This document shows positions 34,492 through 44,079 of a stretch of 64,000 nucleotides of DNA, in pieces. Origin of the DNA: Parvularcula sp964556115 (GTDB lineage: Bacteria; Pseudomonadota; Alphaproteobacteria; Caulobacterales; Parvularculaceae); the NCBI GenBank assembly GCA_964556115.1, contig CAZKVC010000008.1, positions 1 through 64,000 on the forward strand, read 5' to 3'. The notes under the pieces are model-generated. The model did not search any database. It had not been told where the DNA came from and saw nothing but the letters and a program-made list of their open reading frames with translations. Both the position numbers and the translations under genes were made by a program. Each line of letters begins with the position of its first letter. Position 1 is the stretch's first letter.

Positions 34492-35843
34492 GAGTTCTTG
34501 TCCTCTTGCGCAGCAAGCCACTCGCCGAGCCAATGGATGTGGTAGTCACCCCTCTGGAACTCAGGTTCCGCCAGCAGGCGCTCGAACAGCGGCACGGTCG
34601 TCTTGACGCCTGAGAGCACGGTCTCTTCGAGGGCGCGGCGCAGGCGGTTGAGGACCAGCTCCCGGTTGTCGCCGAAGACGATCAGCTTGCCGATCATCGA
34701 GTCGTAGTAGGGCGGAATGTCGTAGCCGTCATAGACCGCCGAGTCGAACCGTACGCCGAGCCCGCCCGGGGCATGGAATTCCTGGATGCGGCCGGGGGAA
34801 GGCGTAAAAGTCACCGGGTCCTCGGCATTGATCCGGCACTCGATGGCATGCCCTTCGAAGCGGACATCTTCCTGCTTGAAGGAAAGCGGATTGCCTGCCG
34901 CGATCGAGATCTGCTCACGGACGAGATCGATGCCCGTGACCTGCTCGGTCACCGGGTGCTCGACCTGAAGGCGGGTGTTCATCTCGATGAAGAAGAACTC
35001 CCCGTTCTCGTAAAGATACTCCACCGTGCCGACGCCGAGATAGCCGAGCCCCTCGATCGCCTTGCGCGTGGTCTCACCGATCTTCTCACGCTCTTTCTGA
35101 GTGAGGGCAGGCGATGGCGCCTCTTCGAGCACCTTCTGGTTGCGTCGCTGCAAGGAGCAGTCCCGCTCACCCAGATGCACGACATTGCCGTGGCTGTCCG
35201 CCGCGATCTGGATTTCAATGTGGCGCGGTTTCTTCAGGTAACGTTCGATATAGACCGAGCCGTCGCCAAACGCCGCTTCGGCCTCGGAGCTGGCCGCCTG
35301 CAATTGCTGCTCAAGCTGGCTCTCGTCCTCGACGAGCTTCATGCCGCGGCCGCCGCCCCCGGCCGCTGCCTTGATGAGCGCGGGATAGCCGATCTCCTGC
35401 GCGGCCCGGCGCGCATCGTCGAGATTGGTGAGGGCACCGTCGGAGCCTGGAACCAAGGGAATGCCAAGCTCTCCCACCGCCTTTTTCGCGGCAATCTTGT
35501 CGCCCATGGTGCGGATATGGTCCGGCGAAGGGCCGATGAAGGTGATGCCGTGAGCACCGACGATCTCGGCAAACCGGGCATTCTCGGAAAGGAAACCGTA
35601 GCCGGGATGGATCGCGTCGGCGCCGGTGATCTCGGCTGCCGAAAGAATCGCCGCGATCTTCAGATAGCTGTCTTTCGCCTGGGGTGGGCCGATGCAGACG
35701 CTTTCGTCGGCAAGACGGACATGCATGGCCTTGGCGTCGGCGGTGGAGTGGACGGCGACCGTCTGGATACCGAGCTCACGGCAGGCGCGGTGCACCCGCA
35801 TGGCGATTTCGCCGCGATTGGCGATGAGGACCTTCTTGAACAT
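34488..35843 (-). CDS. accC: Biotin carboxylase subunit of acetyl-CoA carboxylase
   Basis: ATP-grasp enzyme that carboxylates biotin on AccB for fatty-acid synthesis (451 aa). It starts MFKKVLIANRGEIAMRVHRA and contains HPGYGFLSENARFAE, KAAAGGGGRGMK, the catalytic EMNTRLQVEHPVTE and KTTVPLFERLL. It lies 5 bases after accB and overlaps pgsA. Confidence 0.97.
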   Translation of the reverse strand: MFKKVLIANRGEIAMRVHRACRELGIQTVAVHSTADAKAMHVRLADESVCIGPPQAKDSYLKIAAILSAAEITGADAIHPGYGFLSENARFAEIVGAHGITFIGPSPDHIRTMGDKIAAKKAVGELGIPLVPGSDGALTNLDDARRAAQEIGYPALIKAAAGGGGRGMKLVEDESQLEQQLQAASSEAEAAFGDGSVYIERYLKKPRHIEIQIAADSHGNVVHLGERDCSLQRRNQKVLEEAPSPALTQKEREKIGETTRKAIEGLGYLGVGTVEYLYENGEFFFIEMNTRLQVEHPVTEQVTGIDLVREQISIAAGNPLSFKQEDVRFEGHAIECRINAEDPVTFTPSPGRIQEFHAPGGLGVRFDSAVYDGYDIPPYYDSMIGKLIVFGDNRELVLNRLRRALEETVLSGVKTTVPLFERLLAEPEFQRGDYHIHWLGEWLAAQEDKNS

Positions 35844-35848
35844 CGCCC

Positions 35849-36328
35849 TTAGCCCTCAAGGGTGACGAGAACCTCGTCATACTCCACCGGCTCGGCGTTC
35901 TTGGCGAGGATCGCCGCGACCTTGCCGGCCCGGGGGGCCTTGATCTCGTTCATTGTCTTCATGGCCTCGACAATCATCAAAGTCTGGCCGGCTGAAACCT
36001 CGCTACCGACGGAGATGAAAGGATCGGAGCCCGGCGAAGGCGAAAGATAGGCTGTCCCGACCATGGGCGAGCGGACCGGCTCGCCGGTGACCGAAGGGGC
36101 TTCGCCGCTGGTCTGGGCAGCGCTACCGCCGGAAGGGGCGGCCGCGGCCTGAGGCGCCTGAGCCGGCATGGCAGCGGGCGCCGCCTCGAGCACGGTCCGC
36201 ACCGGTTCCTTGGCGACACGCAGCTTCAGCCCGCCCTTTTCGAGTTCGATCTCGGTCAGTCCTGTATCGTTCAGGACCTCCGCCAATTCGCGAACGATCT
36301 GAAGATCATCATCGAGGCTCTTCGGCAT
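35849..36328 (-). CDS. accB: Biotin carboxyl carrier protein of acetyl-CoA carboxylase
   Basis: A 159-residue carrier. The N-terminal domain (about 1-45) is followed by a Pro/Ala-rich linker and the biotinyl domain with the EAMK motif (E121-A-M-K124), where K124 takes biotin; the usual EAMKVMN reads EAMKTMN. The biotinyl thumb (TAYLSPSPGSDPF) marks the acetyl-CoA carboxylase type. It is placed between aroQ and accC with 5-base gaps. Confidence 0.96.
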   Translation of the reverse strand: MPKSLDDDLQIVRELAEVLNDTGLTEIELEKGGLKLRVAKEPVRTVLEAAPAAMPAQAPQAAAAPSGGSAAQTSGEAPSVTGEPVRSPMVGTAYLSPSPGSDPFISVGSEVSAGQTLMIVEAMKTMNEIKAPRAGKVAAILAKNAEPVEYDEVLVTLEG

Positions 36329-36333
36329 TGTTC

Positions 36334-36846
36334 TTATTCCTCGGGGTTATGCTGCTGAGGCGGCTCACCGCCCGTTCCGGATGATGTCAAGCCTTCCGCA
36401 TCAAGCAGTGCAAGGGCAGCGTCAAGGGCGAGCCGGTAGGACTGGGCACCGAAGCCTGCAATGACCCCTCTGCAGGCCGGTGCGATGACCGAATGATGGC
36501 GAAAAGGCTCGCGTTTGGCGGGATGGGAGAGGTGCACTTCAATGACCGGCGCTTCCAGCGTCAGAAGGGCATCAAGAAGCGCGACCGAGCTATGGGTGTA
36601 ACCTGCCGCGTTGATCAGCACCGCGGCGCAGTCGCGGGCGCCGTGCACCCGGTCGACCAGCGCGCCTTCGCCGTTCTCCTGCACGAAGCGGAGCGAAAAG
36701 CCCTTCTCCTGCAGGTGATGACGGCACATCGCCTCGATGTCGCCCAGGCTTTCACGACCATAGATCTCCGGCTGCCGCACCCCCAGAAGGTTGAGGTTCG
36801 GGCCGTTCAGGACGGCGATGACGGGAGCTTGGCTTGCGGAGCGCAT
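36334..36846 (-). CDS. aroQ: 3-dehydroquinate dehydratase, type II
   Basis: Third step of the shikimate pathway (170 aa). The signature VLNGPNLNLLGVRQPEIYG carries the catalytic Tyr, followed by NAAGYTHSSVALLDAL and the EVHLSHPAKREPFRHHSV block. It is the first gene of the leftward aroQ-accB-accC-pgsA unit, an order seen widely in alphaproteobacteria. It is divergent from thiS across 61 bases. Confidence 0.96.
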   Translation of the reverse strand: MRSASQAPVIAVLNGPNLNLLGVRQPEIYGRESLGDIEAMCRHHLQEKGFSLRFVQENGEGALVDRVHGARDCAAVLINAAGYTHSSVALLDALLTLEAPVIEVHLSHPAKREPFRHHSVIAPACRGVIAGFGAQSYRLALDAALALLDAEGLTSSGTGGEPPQQHNPEE

Positions 36847-36907
36847 GACGGGCTTCTACCTGCGAAAGATGCAGAAGCACAAAAGGTTGAGTCAGGCTTT
36901 CGAGGCA

Positions 36908-37111
36908 ATGCTGGAAATTACGGTCAATGGCGAAAAGCGCGAGATCCAGGACGGCCTCACGGTGATGGGGCTCCTGGAAAGCCTTGGGATCGCGAACGGC
37001 AAGGTCGCGGTGGAGCGAAACCGGGCGATCACACCGCGTTCGGCCTATGGCGAGACCGCCCTATGCCCTGGCGACGAGATCGAGATCGTGAGGTTCGTCG
37101 GTGGCGGGTGA
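36908..37111 (+). CDS. thiS: Sulfur carrier protein ThiS
   Basis: A ubiquitin-fold carrier (67 aa) whose C-terminal Gly-Gly is thiocarboxylated to donate sulfur for the thiamine thiazole ring. It begins MLEITVNGEKREI, has VAVERNRAITPRSAYGETAL and ends FVGGG, one Gly more than usual. I chose ATG 36908, with GAGG upstream; longer versions add 13 to 39 residues that lie in the aroQ promoter region. thiG overlaps it by 11 bases. No TPP riboswitch is visible in the short upstream gap. Confidence 0.9.
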   Translation: MLEITVNGEKREIQDGLTVMGLLESLGIANGKVAVERNRAITPRSAYGETALCPGDEIEIVRFVGGG

Positions 37112-37898
37112 TTCGCAGCGGGACCGCGACGCGTTCATCATCGCCGGAAAGAGTTTCACCTCGCGGCTGATCGTGGGCACCGGCAAATATGACGACTACG
37201 CCCAGAACGCCGCCGCGGCGGAGGCTGCGGGCGCAGAGATCGTCACGGTGGCCGTGCGGCGGGTGAACCTTTCGGACCCCTCCGCCCCGATGCTGGTCGA
37301 CTATCTGAAGCCAGAACGCTTCACCTTCCTGCCCAATACGGCTGGGTGCTTTACCGGCGAGGAAGCCGTCCGGACCCTGCGTCTGGCGCGGGAGGCGGGG
37401 GGCTGGAACCTCGTGAAGCTCGAGGTGCTTTCGGACCCGGAGACGCTCTACCCCGACATGGTCGAAACCCTTCGCGCCCTCGATATGCTGACCGAGGACG
37501 GTTTCGATGTCATGGTCTACTGTTCGGACGATCCGGTGATGGCGCGGCGCATCGAGGATGCGGGCGCGGCGGCGATCATGCCGCTCGGCGCGCCGATCGG
37601 CTCGGGCCTCGGCATCCAGAACAGGCTCAACATCCGGCTGATCGCCGAGCAGGCGCGCGTGCCCGTCCTCGTGGACGCGGGCGTCGGCACGGCGTCGGAT
37701 GCGGCGGTTGCCATGGAGCTCGGCTGCGACGGGGTTCTGATGAACACCGCCATCGCCGAGGCGAAGGATCCCGTACGGATGGCAAGGGCGATGAAACTCG
37801 CCGTGGAAGCGGGCCGCGAAGCCTATCTCGCCGGCCGCATGCCGATCCGCCAATACGGCGCGGCAAGCAGCCCGCAGGCCGATTTCCAGAAGAACTGA
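37101..37898 (+). CDS. thiG: Thiazole synthase ThiG
   Basis: Builds the thiazole phosphate from deoxyxylulose phosphate, dehydroglycine and ThiS thiocarboxylate (265 aa, TIM barrel). The Schiff-base lysine is K106 in NLVKLEVL. Other blocks are SRLIVGTGKY, FLPNTAGC, MPLGAPIGSG and VPVLVDAGVGTASDAA. GTG is the start, overlapping thiS. ThiO, ThiE and ThiF are not nearby. Confidence 0.97.
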   Translation: MAGDSQRDRDAFIIAGKSFTSRLIVGTGKYDDYAQNAAAAEAAGAEIVTVAVRRVNLSDPSAPMLVDYLKPERFTFLPNTAGCFTGEEAVRTLRLAREAGGWNLVKLEVLSDPETLYPDMVETLRALDMLTEDGFDVMVYCSDDPVMARRIEDAGAAAIMPLGAPIGSGLGIQNRLNIRLIAEQARVPVLVDAGVGTASDAAVAMELGCDGVLMNTAIAEAKDPVRMARAMKLAVEAGREAYLAGRMPIRQYGAASSPQADFQKN

Positions 37899-37961
37899 GG
37901 GCTCCGGCCGCCGGCCAGCGGATCAGAACCAACCGGCTGCCCATCAGCAGACCGGCAAAAG

Positions 37962-37987
37962 AAAAGGCGGGCCGAGGCCCGCCTTTT
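37962..37987. terminator. Bidirectional terminator between thiG and TonB receptor
   Basis: A perfect stem AAAAGGCGGGC / GCCCGCCTTTT around CGAG, flanked by A-rich and T-rich sequence. It can end transcripts from both thiSG (rightward) and the receptor gene at 38010 (leftward). Confidence 0.85.
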
Positions 37988-38009
37988 CCGTTCGCAAGAA
38001 CCGTAGTTC

Positions 38010-41000
38010 TTAGAACTCATAGTTCACGGCAATTTGGAAGTTACGCCCAATACCGCCAAAGCCGCGGCGGGGAGCCAGTTCCTTGTCCGTAAGATTGTTC
38101 ACAACGAAGCGTCCGGTCAGACGATCGTTGAACTCATAGGCAAGGTTGTAGTTGTACGTGTTGAGCGAGGGCAACACGAAGTCACCTGCCTGATCGTTGA
38201 TCTCAGCACGGTCGAGTTCAACGTTGTCGACGGTACCGGAGGTCCGGAACCACTGGAACGTGTGGGTCAGCGGACCAAGAGCGTGGCTCAGATCGAAACG
38301 AGTCTCGTAGCGAGCAAACCCTGGCTCACCAGCATCGGGGCGGAAAGTCTCGCCGTCGTTCGCAACATCATAGCGGTGGACGTAGTAGACCGTACCGTTA
38401 GTCGAGATCTGACCCCAGTTCGACGCCTTCGCACCAAACACATCCTCAAGATCGAACCTATAGTTGATTGACGAGTTGAGGGCCCGCAGCTCGGACACCG
38501 CAGAGTTGATGGTGGAGAAGAAGCCGAATGCCGGAGCACCAGCCTGCTGCGAGATCGCATCCGAACCAGGTTGCGCGATCGGGCTCAGAGGGCGACCGGT
38601 CAGCTCAAAGGTTTCCGGAACAACGAAGTTGCCAGTCCCGTCGTCAACTGCGAACGCCAGCGCCTCACACGCATTTGCACCGCCGACGATGACGTTCGGG
38701 AAGTCCGCGCTATCGAAGCAGGAGAACCCGATAAAGTCGAGGCCGATCTGGTCTTCGAGGTCGATGGCGTACCAGTCGGCCTGAAGGGTCAGATTGTCGA
38801 CCCAGCGGGGCTCGTAAACGACGCCGAAGGTCCAGTTGTTGGCGACTTCGTTGGCGAGGTCGATGTTCGAAGCACCCGCAGCCGGAAGCGAGACGAACGG
38901 CGCCGTGAAGTCTGCGAGCGGCGTGGAGATGCCTTGAGCGTTCAGCAGCGTCTGACAGTTCGTCCGAGCCCGGTCGACATTACTGTTCACCGAACCGATG
39001 AAACGGCTGTCACAGGGGTGCGGAAGAGCCGCAAAACCCGTCACACCGGCACCGACCAGCTCCACAACGGAAGGCGACCGAACCGATTTCGACTTGGTGC
39101 CGCGGAAGGTCAGGTCGTCGATCGGCGAGTATCGTCCGCCGAACGAATAGGTGTTGTCCGTTGTCGGCTCAGCGAACTCAGCAGCCGGGTTGGAGTCGGA
39201 CTCGATGTTCCGACGGACCCAACGAACAGCGCCGTTGATTTCCAACTCGTTGAGGAGCGGGAATGAGAAGCCGTTGCCGAACACCGGGACGATGAACTCT
39301 GAACCCCATTCGATGAACTTCAGTGTACCTTCAGAACCGTTACCGGAGGTCGAACGAGCCAAACCTTGTCCGAAGACGCGGCCGGGTTTGAACTCGTTGG
39401 TCTCAATCCGATGCTCGATTTGAGCGTTGAACGCCGCAGTACCTGCGGGAAGATCGATGATGTCACCACCGAATGATCCAGCGAAGTAAAGTTGCTCTGA
39501 GATGTTTTCCGAAACCAGCGGCGTTGTCACGTAGTCGATCGCAGCCTGGTTCGGGCTACCGAAGCCGAGAAGGTTCAACGGAACACACGAATCAACCTGC
39601 GCCTGGGTCGGCGTGATCGGCGAGGGCAGTCGGCTGTTCAGGTTCGAGAGGCTCGGATTGCGGTTTGCGATCGGTTCCGGCCCCGTCAATTGCTGACGGC
39701 AAACGACCTCTCCGGTTGCAGGATCACGAACAACGTCGGTGGCCAAGGCGAATTCGACATCAAGGACGTCGTCATCGAAGTTCTCGGCTTCCGAGCGACC
39801 GTAGACGACAGAAGCATCCCAATAGAATGCCCGGTCGATGAAGTCGAAGTCGCCTTCAACGACTGTCGCAGACCTGAAGGCCTGCTGTTCGTCACCACCG
39901 CGGGTGAGGCCCTGGATATCTGCAAGCGACCTGGAAAGATAGAGAACCCTCTTATCGGCCGTAAGCGGATCACCATCGTCGTCAATGGTGTCGATGTTCA
40001 GCCCCTGAGCCTCGAGTGCATCAATCTGAGCAAGCGCCGAAGGAGCGATAAAGGGGTTTTCGTCCAGATAGAGGGGCACGGCACGGCCGCCAGCCGTCGT
40101 ACCGCCGAACGGCGTGTTGCTCGTAGGCGCACCCGTGAATTCGTTGGTGATATCAGCGAACAGCAGTTCTTGCTTTACGCGGATCCTGTCAGTGATTTCG
40201 TAGCGGCCGAAGGCATTGAAGCTGATGCGTTCCTGAGCCGAACGAAGCTGATTTCCCAGATCCTGCGGAATACCTTCAGAACCAATGGTATCAATGACCT
40301 GTGCTGGCTCCGGAGGGGTGATGTTACCAATATTGTAGGCCCGGAGCGTCCCATCAGGATTGAACCCCAGGGGCACAGCTAGACGCGGAAGAAATGGCGC
40401 AGTCGCAGGATCCGGGTTGTCAATAGTAAGGATGTTACCGTTGTTGTTGAACGACCCGACGTAGAGAAGGGAATTGATAGCCTGACCCTGAGGCGTTTGG
40501 TAAAATTCAAAAGGCGACAGATTGTTCGGGTTAAATGTGTCGCTTGAGAAGTTTGGGACCTGGTTGAACGGGAAGTACGGAGCCTGCGCACCGCCGCTAT
40601 TCCCCGAACTACCAACGAGCAAACCGCCCGGTGCTAGGAACGGATTAGTCACGCCGGGGAAGTATACGTTGTTTGGCTGACCGTCGGTATCCGAGGTAAA
40701 GTAGGGGTTCTGAAAATCATCGATATTGCGGTCGATTTGACGATCGCCATCCGGGTCGTAATCGATGCTACCGGAGTCGAGATACTCGGCTGAGACCGTG
40801 ATGTTAGCGCGGTTGTCGAGGAAGTTTTTGCCCCAGATGCCGTTGACGCGATAGGTTTCGCCGTCACCACGGTCAGTAACACCGTACTGGCCGGTGATTT
40901 CGGCGCCTTCATAGTCATCTTTAAGAATGACGTTGACGACACCGCCGACCGCATCCGCTCCGTAGATCGGCCCACCGGTACCGACGAGAACTTCAGTGCG

Positions 41001-41501
41001 CTCGACCATTGCAGGGTTAAGCAAAGTCAGGTCGACCTGAGCGCCGTTGGCGTTATCCGGAACGAACACAGTCGCTTGGTTCGAGGACACGAAACGACGG
41101 CCGTTGACCAGAGTCAGGGTTCGGTTAGTACCGAGGTTGAGAAGGTCCGGGAACGCGTTGTTACCGCCGTTCTGCCCAGTATTATCGCTTGTGAAGTTGT
41201 TGACACCAGCACCCGCGAGCGGAAGCTGTTCGACGCCTTCCAGCACGTTGGTGAACGCGCGGTTCTCGATCTCGACCTCGCCGATGATATTGACGTCTAC
41301 GACTTCATCAGCCTCGCGGCGAATCCTGGAACCCGTCACAACAATGGTGTCGGCGCTTTCCAGTTGGTCTCCGCGCGCTTCTGCGATCGTTTCAGGCTCG
41401 TCCTGCGCATACGCGCTGGCGAGGGTGAGAGCCGCGAGGGACGAACCGACCGCGAGGAACGCGCGGCGGCCGATGCGGCTGCTGTGGTTGATGGTTTTCA
41501 C
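38010..41501 (-). CDS. TonB-dependent outer-membrane receptor (large, 1163 aa)
   Basis: An outer-membrane transporter driven by TonB. The N terminus has a signal sequence with a twin-arginine-like SRIGRRAFLAVG before the hydrophobic core and an AYAQ cleavage site. The TonB box region is ESADTIVVTGSRI. The plug domain follows (NRTLTLVNGRRFV, VERTEVLVGTGGPIYGADAV, GGVVNVILK), then a long beta barrel ending in an aromatic residue (AVNYEF). Size and style match the marine-alphaproteobacterial receptors for complex substrates. The start is GTG 41501 with AAGGGG upstream. GC content drops in its middle, to roughly 42 percent over 40501-40560, against 60 percent or more in neighbours. The ligand is unknown. 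Confidence 0.93.
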   Translation of the reverse strand: MKTINHSSRIGRRAFLAVGSSLAALTLASAYAQDEPETIAEARGDQLESADTIVVTGSRIRREADEVVDVNIIGEVEIENRAFTNVLEGVEQLPLAGAGVNNFTSDNTGQNGGNNAFPDLLNLGTNRTLTLVNGRRFVSSNQATVFVPDNANGAQVDLTLLNPAMVERTEVLVGTGGPIYGADAVGGVVNVILKDDYEGAEITGQYGVTDRGDGETYRVNGIWGKNFLDNRANITVSAEYLDSGSIDYDPDGDRQIDRNIDDFQNPYFTSDTDGQPNNVYFPGVTNPFLAPGGLLVGSSGNSGGAQAPYFPFNQVPNFSSDTFNPNNLSPFEFYQTPQGQAINSLLYVGSFNNNGNILTIDNPDPATAPFLPRLAVPLGFNPDGTLRAYNIGNITPPEPAQVIDTIGSEGIPQDLGNQLRSAQERISFNAFGRYEITDRIRVKQELLFADITNEFTGAPTSNTPFGGTTAGGRAVPLYLDENPFIAPSALAQIDALEAQGLNIDTIDDDGDPLTADKRVLYLSRSLADIQGLTRGGDEQQAFRSATVVEGDFDFIDRAFYWDASVVYGRSEAENFDDDVLDVEFALATDVVRDPATGEVVCRQQLTGPEPIANRNPSLSNLNSRLPSPITPTQAQVDSCVPLNLLGFGSPNQAAIDYVTTPLVSENISEQLYFAGSFGGDIIDLPAGTAAFNAQIEHRIETNEFKPGRVFGQGLARSTSGNGSEGTLKFIEWGSEFIVPVFGNGFSFPLLNELEINGAVRWVRRNIESDSNPAAEFAEPTTDNTYSFGGRYSPIDDLTFRGTKSKSVRSPSVVELVGAGVTGFAALPHPCDSRFIGSVNSNVDRARTNCQTLLNAQGISTPLADFTAPFVSLPAAGASNIDLANEVANNWTFGVVYEPRWVDNLTLQADWYAIDLEDQIGLDFIGFSCFDSADFPNVIVGGANACEALAFAVDDGTGNFVVPETFELTGRPLSPIAQPGSDAISQQAGAPAFGFFSTINSAVSELRALNSSINYRFDLEDVFGAKASNWGQISTNGTVYYVHRYDVANDGETFRPDAGEPGFARYETRFDLSHALGPLTHTFQWFRTSGTVDNVELDRAEINDQAGDFVLPSLNTYNYNLAYEFNDRLTGRFVVNNLTDKELAPRRGFGGIGRNFQIAVNYEF

Positions 41502-42064
41502 TTAAGCTACCCCTTGGTTTCGCTTTTATGCAGTCCTGAAAGACGAAGGAGGCCATTTGATGGCCCATCCGCCTCCATTTCCTCAAACACGAACAGTCGA
41601 AACGGTCCGCGCCCAGTTCGAATACAGCTGCGGATGTTCGTTCGAGATGACGAAGAAAGGAAAAGACTTCCGTAACCACAAGGATCGACGCCTCAATCCC
41701 TATGGAGTTTCGGTCTCTCCTTGGCCACCCTCGAACCAAACGCCCCCGGCAATACCCATCCCGGATGCGGCGAGACTATGGATGGTGTCACATCACTGTC
41801 AATTCGAAAGCCCGGCGCGAATTATCGACAATCGATCAGCCGAAACGTTTTGGCGACTTGTTGTCTTTTCTGCCACACCTTTGTTGCACGCAACCGCGAG
41901 CGGACTAGCCGTTTCTGCTATTTTTGCGCTGGGATGCGCATGGTGAGAGGGATGCGGGGACGAGCGCGGGAGTTCACCCGGCATGAGCGATTCGTGCGCT
42001 TTTTCGGTCACAACGAGACTTCATGGCCTTGCCCAGCGGGCGCGCGAGGTCGAAGGATGAAACG
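41502..42064. other. 563-base divergent gap between receptor and TPR-oxygenase genes
   Basis: The gap should hold divergent promoters for the two flanking genes. It is AT-richer than the chromosome around it (about 45 percent GC over 41821-41880). A perfect inverted repeat GGCCAT-TTG-ATGGCC at 41551-41565 lies in the receptor leader. Open frames present on the plus strand have unlikely composition and no family match, so I call no gene here. Confidence 0.6.
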
Positions 42065-43864
42065 ATGACGCAAGAGTCCGGCTCGGTTCAAACTGCGCTT
42101 CAGAAGGCCACCGCAGCCCTTCAGGGCAAGCGGCCGGAAGAGGCCCTTGGCGCTCTGCGCGGCGCTGGCGATGGCCCTCAGACACTATACCTGCGGGCGC
42201 TCGCCCATTCTGCCCTCGGTCAGGTGGGCGAAGCGGACGCGGCCTTCGCTGCGGCCATCAAGGAGCATGCGCTGCCAGGCGAAGTCGCAGCCAATCGCGG
42301 CAATCTTTTCCGCCGCACGGGCGCACCCCAGACAGCACTTCAGCATTACGAAGAGGCCGCCGGGCAGCCCGGTGCGCCGACCAATCTTCCGCACCTTCGT
42401 GCCATGGTCCTGGTGGCCATGGGCCGCTTCGAAGAGGCCTGCCGTCTTCTCGAGGGCTATCTGCGGGGCAGTCCGGCAGATGCCGCTGCGTTCAACACCT
42501 ATGGTCAGGCACTGATGGGAAAGGAAGCCTTCGCCGAGGCCGACCGCGCCTTCGCTGAGGCCGCGAAGTTGCAGGCTGGCGGCATCGCCGCGCTCCTCAA
42601 CCGTGCCGAGCTCAAGCGCCTCATGGGTGAGACCGAGAGCGAGGGCCGCCTTGTGCGGGATGCGGCGGAACGCGCCCCCGAACATCCGGCCGTGCTTCTC
42701 GCCAAGGCCCGCTTCGCCGCCCGGCAGGGTCAGACCGAAGCGGCCGACGGGGCCTATGGCGAGTTTCTGAAAGCGGCACCCGGGCGAACAGAAGGCTACC
42801 ACGAATGGGCCCGCTATCTTTGGGAGCAGGGCGAGACCGAGCGGTTCCTTCAGCCCTTTGCAAGTGTCCATCCCAGTCTTCCCGCGCCGCTGCGAGCAAG
42901 GATCTTCGCGGATGCCGGGACCCTGGCCCTGAAGGCGAAAAAGAACGCCGAGGCGCGGGGCTTCTTCGAGCGGTGCATCATGGCCGTCGCCGACCATCCA
43001 ACGGGCTGGGCGGGGCTTGCAGAAACGGCCGAAGAAAACCGCAAGGAAGCTGCATGGGACGAAGCGCTTCGGCGCAGCGGGGGCGACCCAGGCGTCGCGC
43101 TCGGACGGGTCTGGTACCTTCTCGAAGAAGACCGCGCCAGGGATGCCGAAACGGCTTTGGAAAGGATCGACCCGCGCGGGACGGAGCAGCTCTTCTACGC
43201 CTATGATGCGACGGCGGCGCGCATGCTGGGCCGGGACCGCTATCTTATGTGGTACGATCTTGACCGGCTGACGGCGAAACGGCCGATCGAGCCGCCGGCA
43301 CGCTACGGATCCCTGAAGAGCTTTCTCGAAGCCGTGGAAGAGGCGCTCGAGCCGCATTTTGCGCGCAAGAATGCCCCTATCGACCAGACCCTCTTCGGCG
43401 GCCAGCAATCACCGGGCGCCCTGTTCAGGACGGCCCATCCGGTCCTTCTCGAACTGCGCGACGCGATGGTTGCGGTGGCTGAGCGGTTCTGGCGTGAGCT
43501 ATCTGCTCCGAAAGGCCACCCCTTCGAACATGCTCCGCGCGGAAAGCTGGCCATCAACGGCTCATGGGCGGTCAAGCTCGGCAGCGGCGGCGGCCACCGC
43601 GATCACATCCATCCGCAGGGGTACTTCTCCTCTGCCCATTATGTCCGTATACCAACTTATAAAGACAGTGGCCCCGGGCCCGGCAGCCTGCGCCTGGGCC
43701 GCCCGAACCTCAGCCGCCTCGACCTGCCACCCGAGCGGATCATCGCGCCGGAGGAGGGCAGCCTGATCCTTTTCCCCAGCTATATGTGGCACGGTGTCGA
43801 ACGCTTCGAATGCGAGACCTCACGGATTACGACGCCTGCGGATTTCGTCCCGGGCAGCGCCTGA
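42065..43864 (+). CDS. TPR protein with C-terminal 2OG-Fe(II) oxygenase domain
   Basis: About 599 aa. Roughly the first 330 residues form tetratricopeptide-type helical repeats (for example AALLNRAELKRLMGETE). The C-terminal part has the iron-binding pattern H-x-D/H: RDHIHPQGYFSSAHYV, then LILFPSYMWHGVERF with the distal His, followed by an Arg for 2-oxoglutarate. This is the putative 2OG-FeII oxygenase family (2OG-FeII_Oxy_5). ATG 42065 has AAGGA about 8 bases upstream. It lies between two TonB receptors. The substrate, perhaps a protein, peptide or imported ligand, is unknown. Confidence 0.85.
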   Translation: MTQESGSVQTALQKATAALQGKRPEEALGALRGAGDGPQTLYLRALAHSALGQVGEADAAFAAAIKEHALPGEVAANRGNLFRRTGAPQTALQHYEEAAGQPGAPTNLPHLRAMVLVAMGRFEEACRLLEGYLRGSPADAAAFNTYGQALMGKEAFAEADRAFAEAAKLQAGGIAALLNRAELKRLMGETESEGRLVRDAAERAPEHPAVLLAKARFAARQGQTEAADGAYGEFLKAAPGRTEGYHEWARYLWEQGETERFLQPFASVHPSLPAPLRARIFADAGTLALKAKKNAEARGFFERCIMAVADHPTGWAGLAETAEENRKEAAWDEALRRSGGDPGVALGRVWYLLEEDRARDAETALERIDPRGTEQLFYAYDATAARMLGRDRYLMWYDLDRLTAKRPIEPPARYGSLKSFLEAVEEALEPHFARKNAPIDQTLFGGQQSPGALFRTAHPVLLELRDAMVAVAERFWRELSAPKGHPFEHAPRGKLAINGSWAVKLGSGGGHRDHIHPQGYFSSAHYVRIPTYKDSGPGPGSLRLGRPNLSRLDLPPERIIAPEEGSLILFPSYMWHGVERFECETSRITTPADFVPGSA

Positions 43865-44079
43865 TCCCTTAAGCGCTTCGTTATTCTGTTGCAGATTCAC
43901 CACAATCTTTGAGAGGTTTCAGCAACTGCTTGACAGTTTCTTGACGGTTCGGCGGGACTGTCCGTACCTCGGTGGTGCGGTGGTCTAAGCGTATTTTCTT
44001 TCGAGATGGCACGTTGGGGCAGATTCATCGCGTACTCATAGCAGGGACGGACAGAAGGTTCGTCTAATTGGAGAGTCGA

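Noticed and set aside
36847..36907. TPP riboswitch upstream of thiSG
   Set aside because: The gap to divergent aroQ is only 61 bases and lacks the conserved CUGAGA-type elements.
41557..41946. A 129-codon plus-strand frame in the gap upstream of the first receptor
   Set aside because: Composition is unlike nearby genes, there is no clear ribosome-binding site and no domain; it is more likely leader and promoter DNA.
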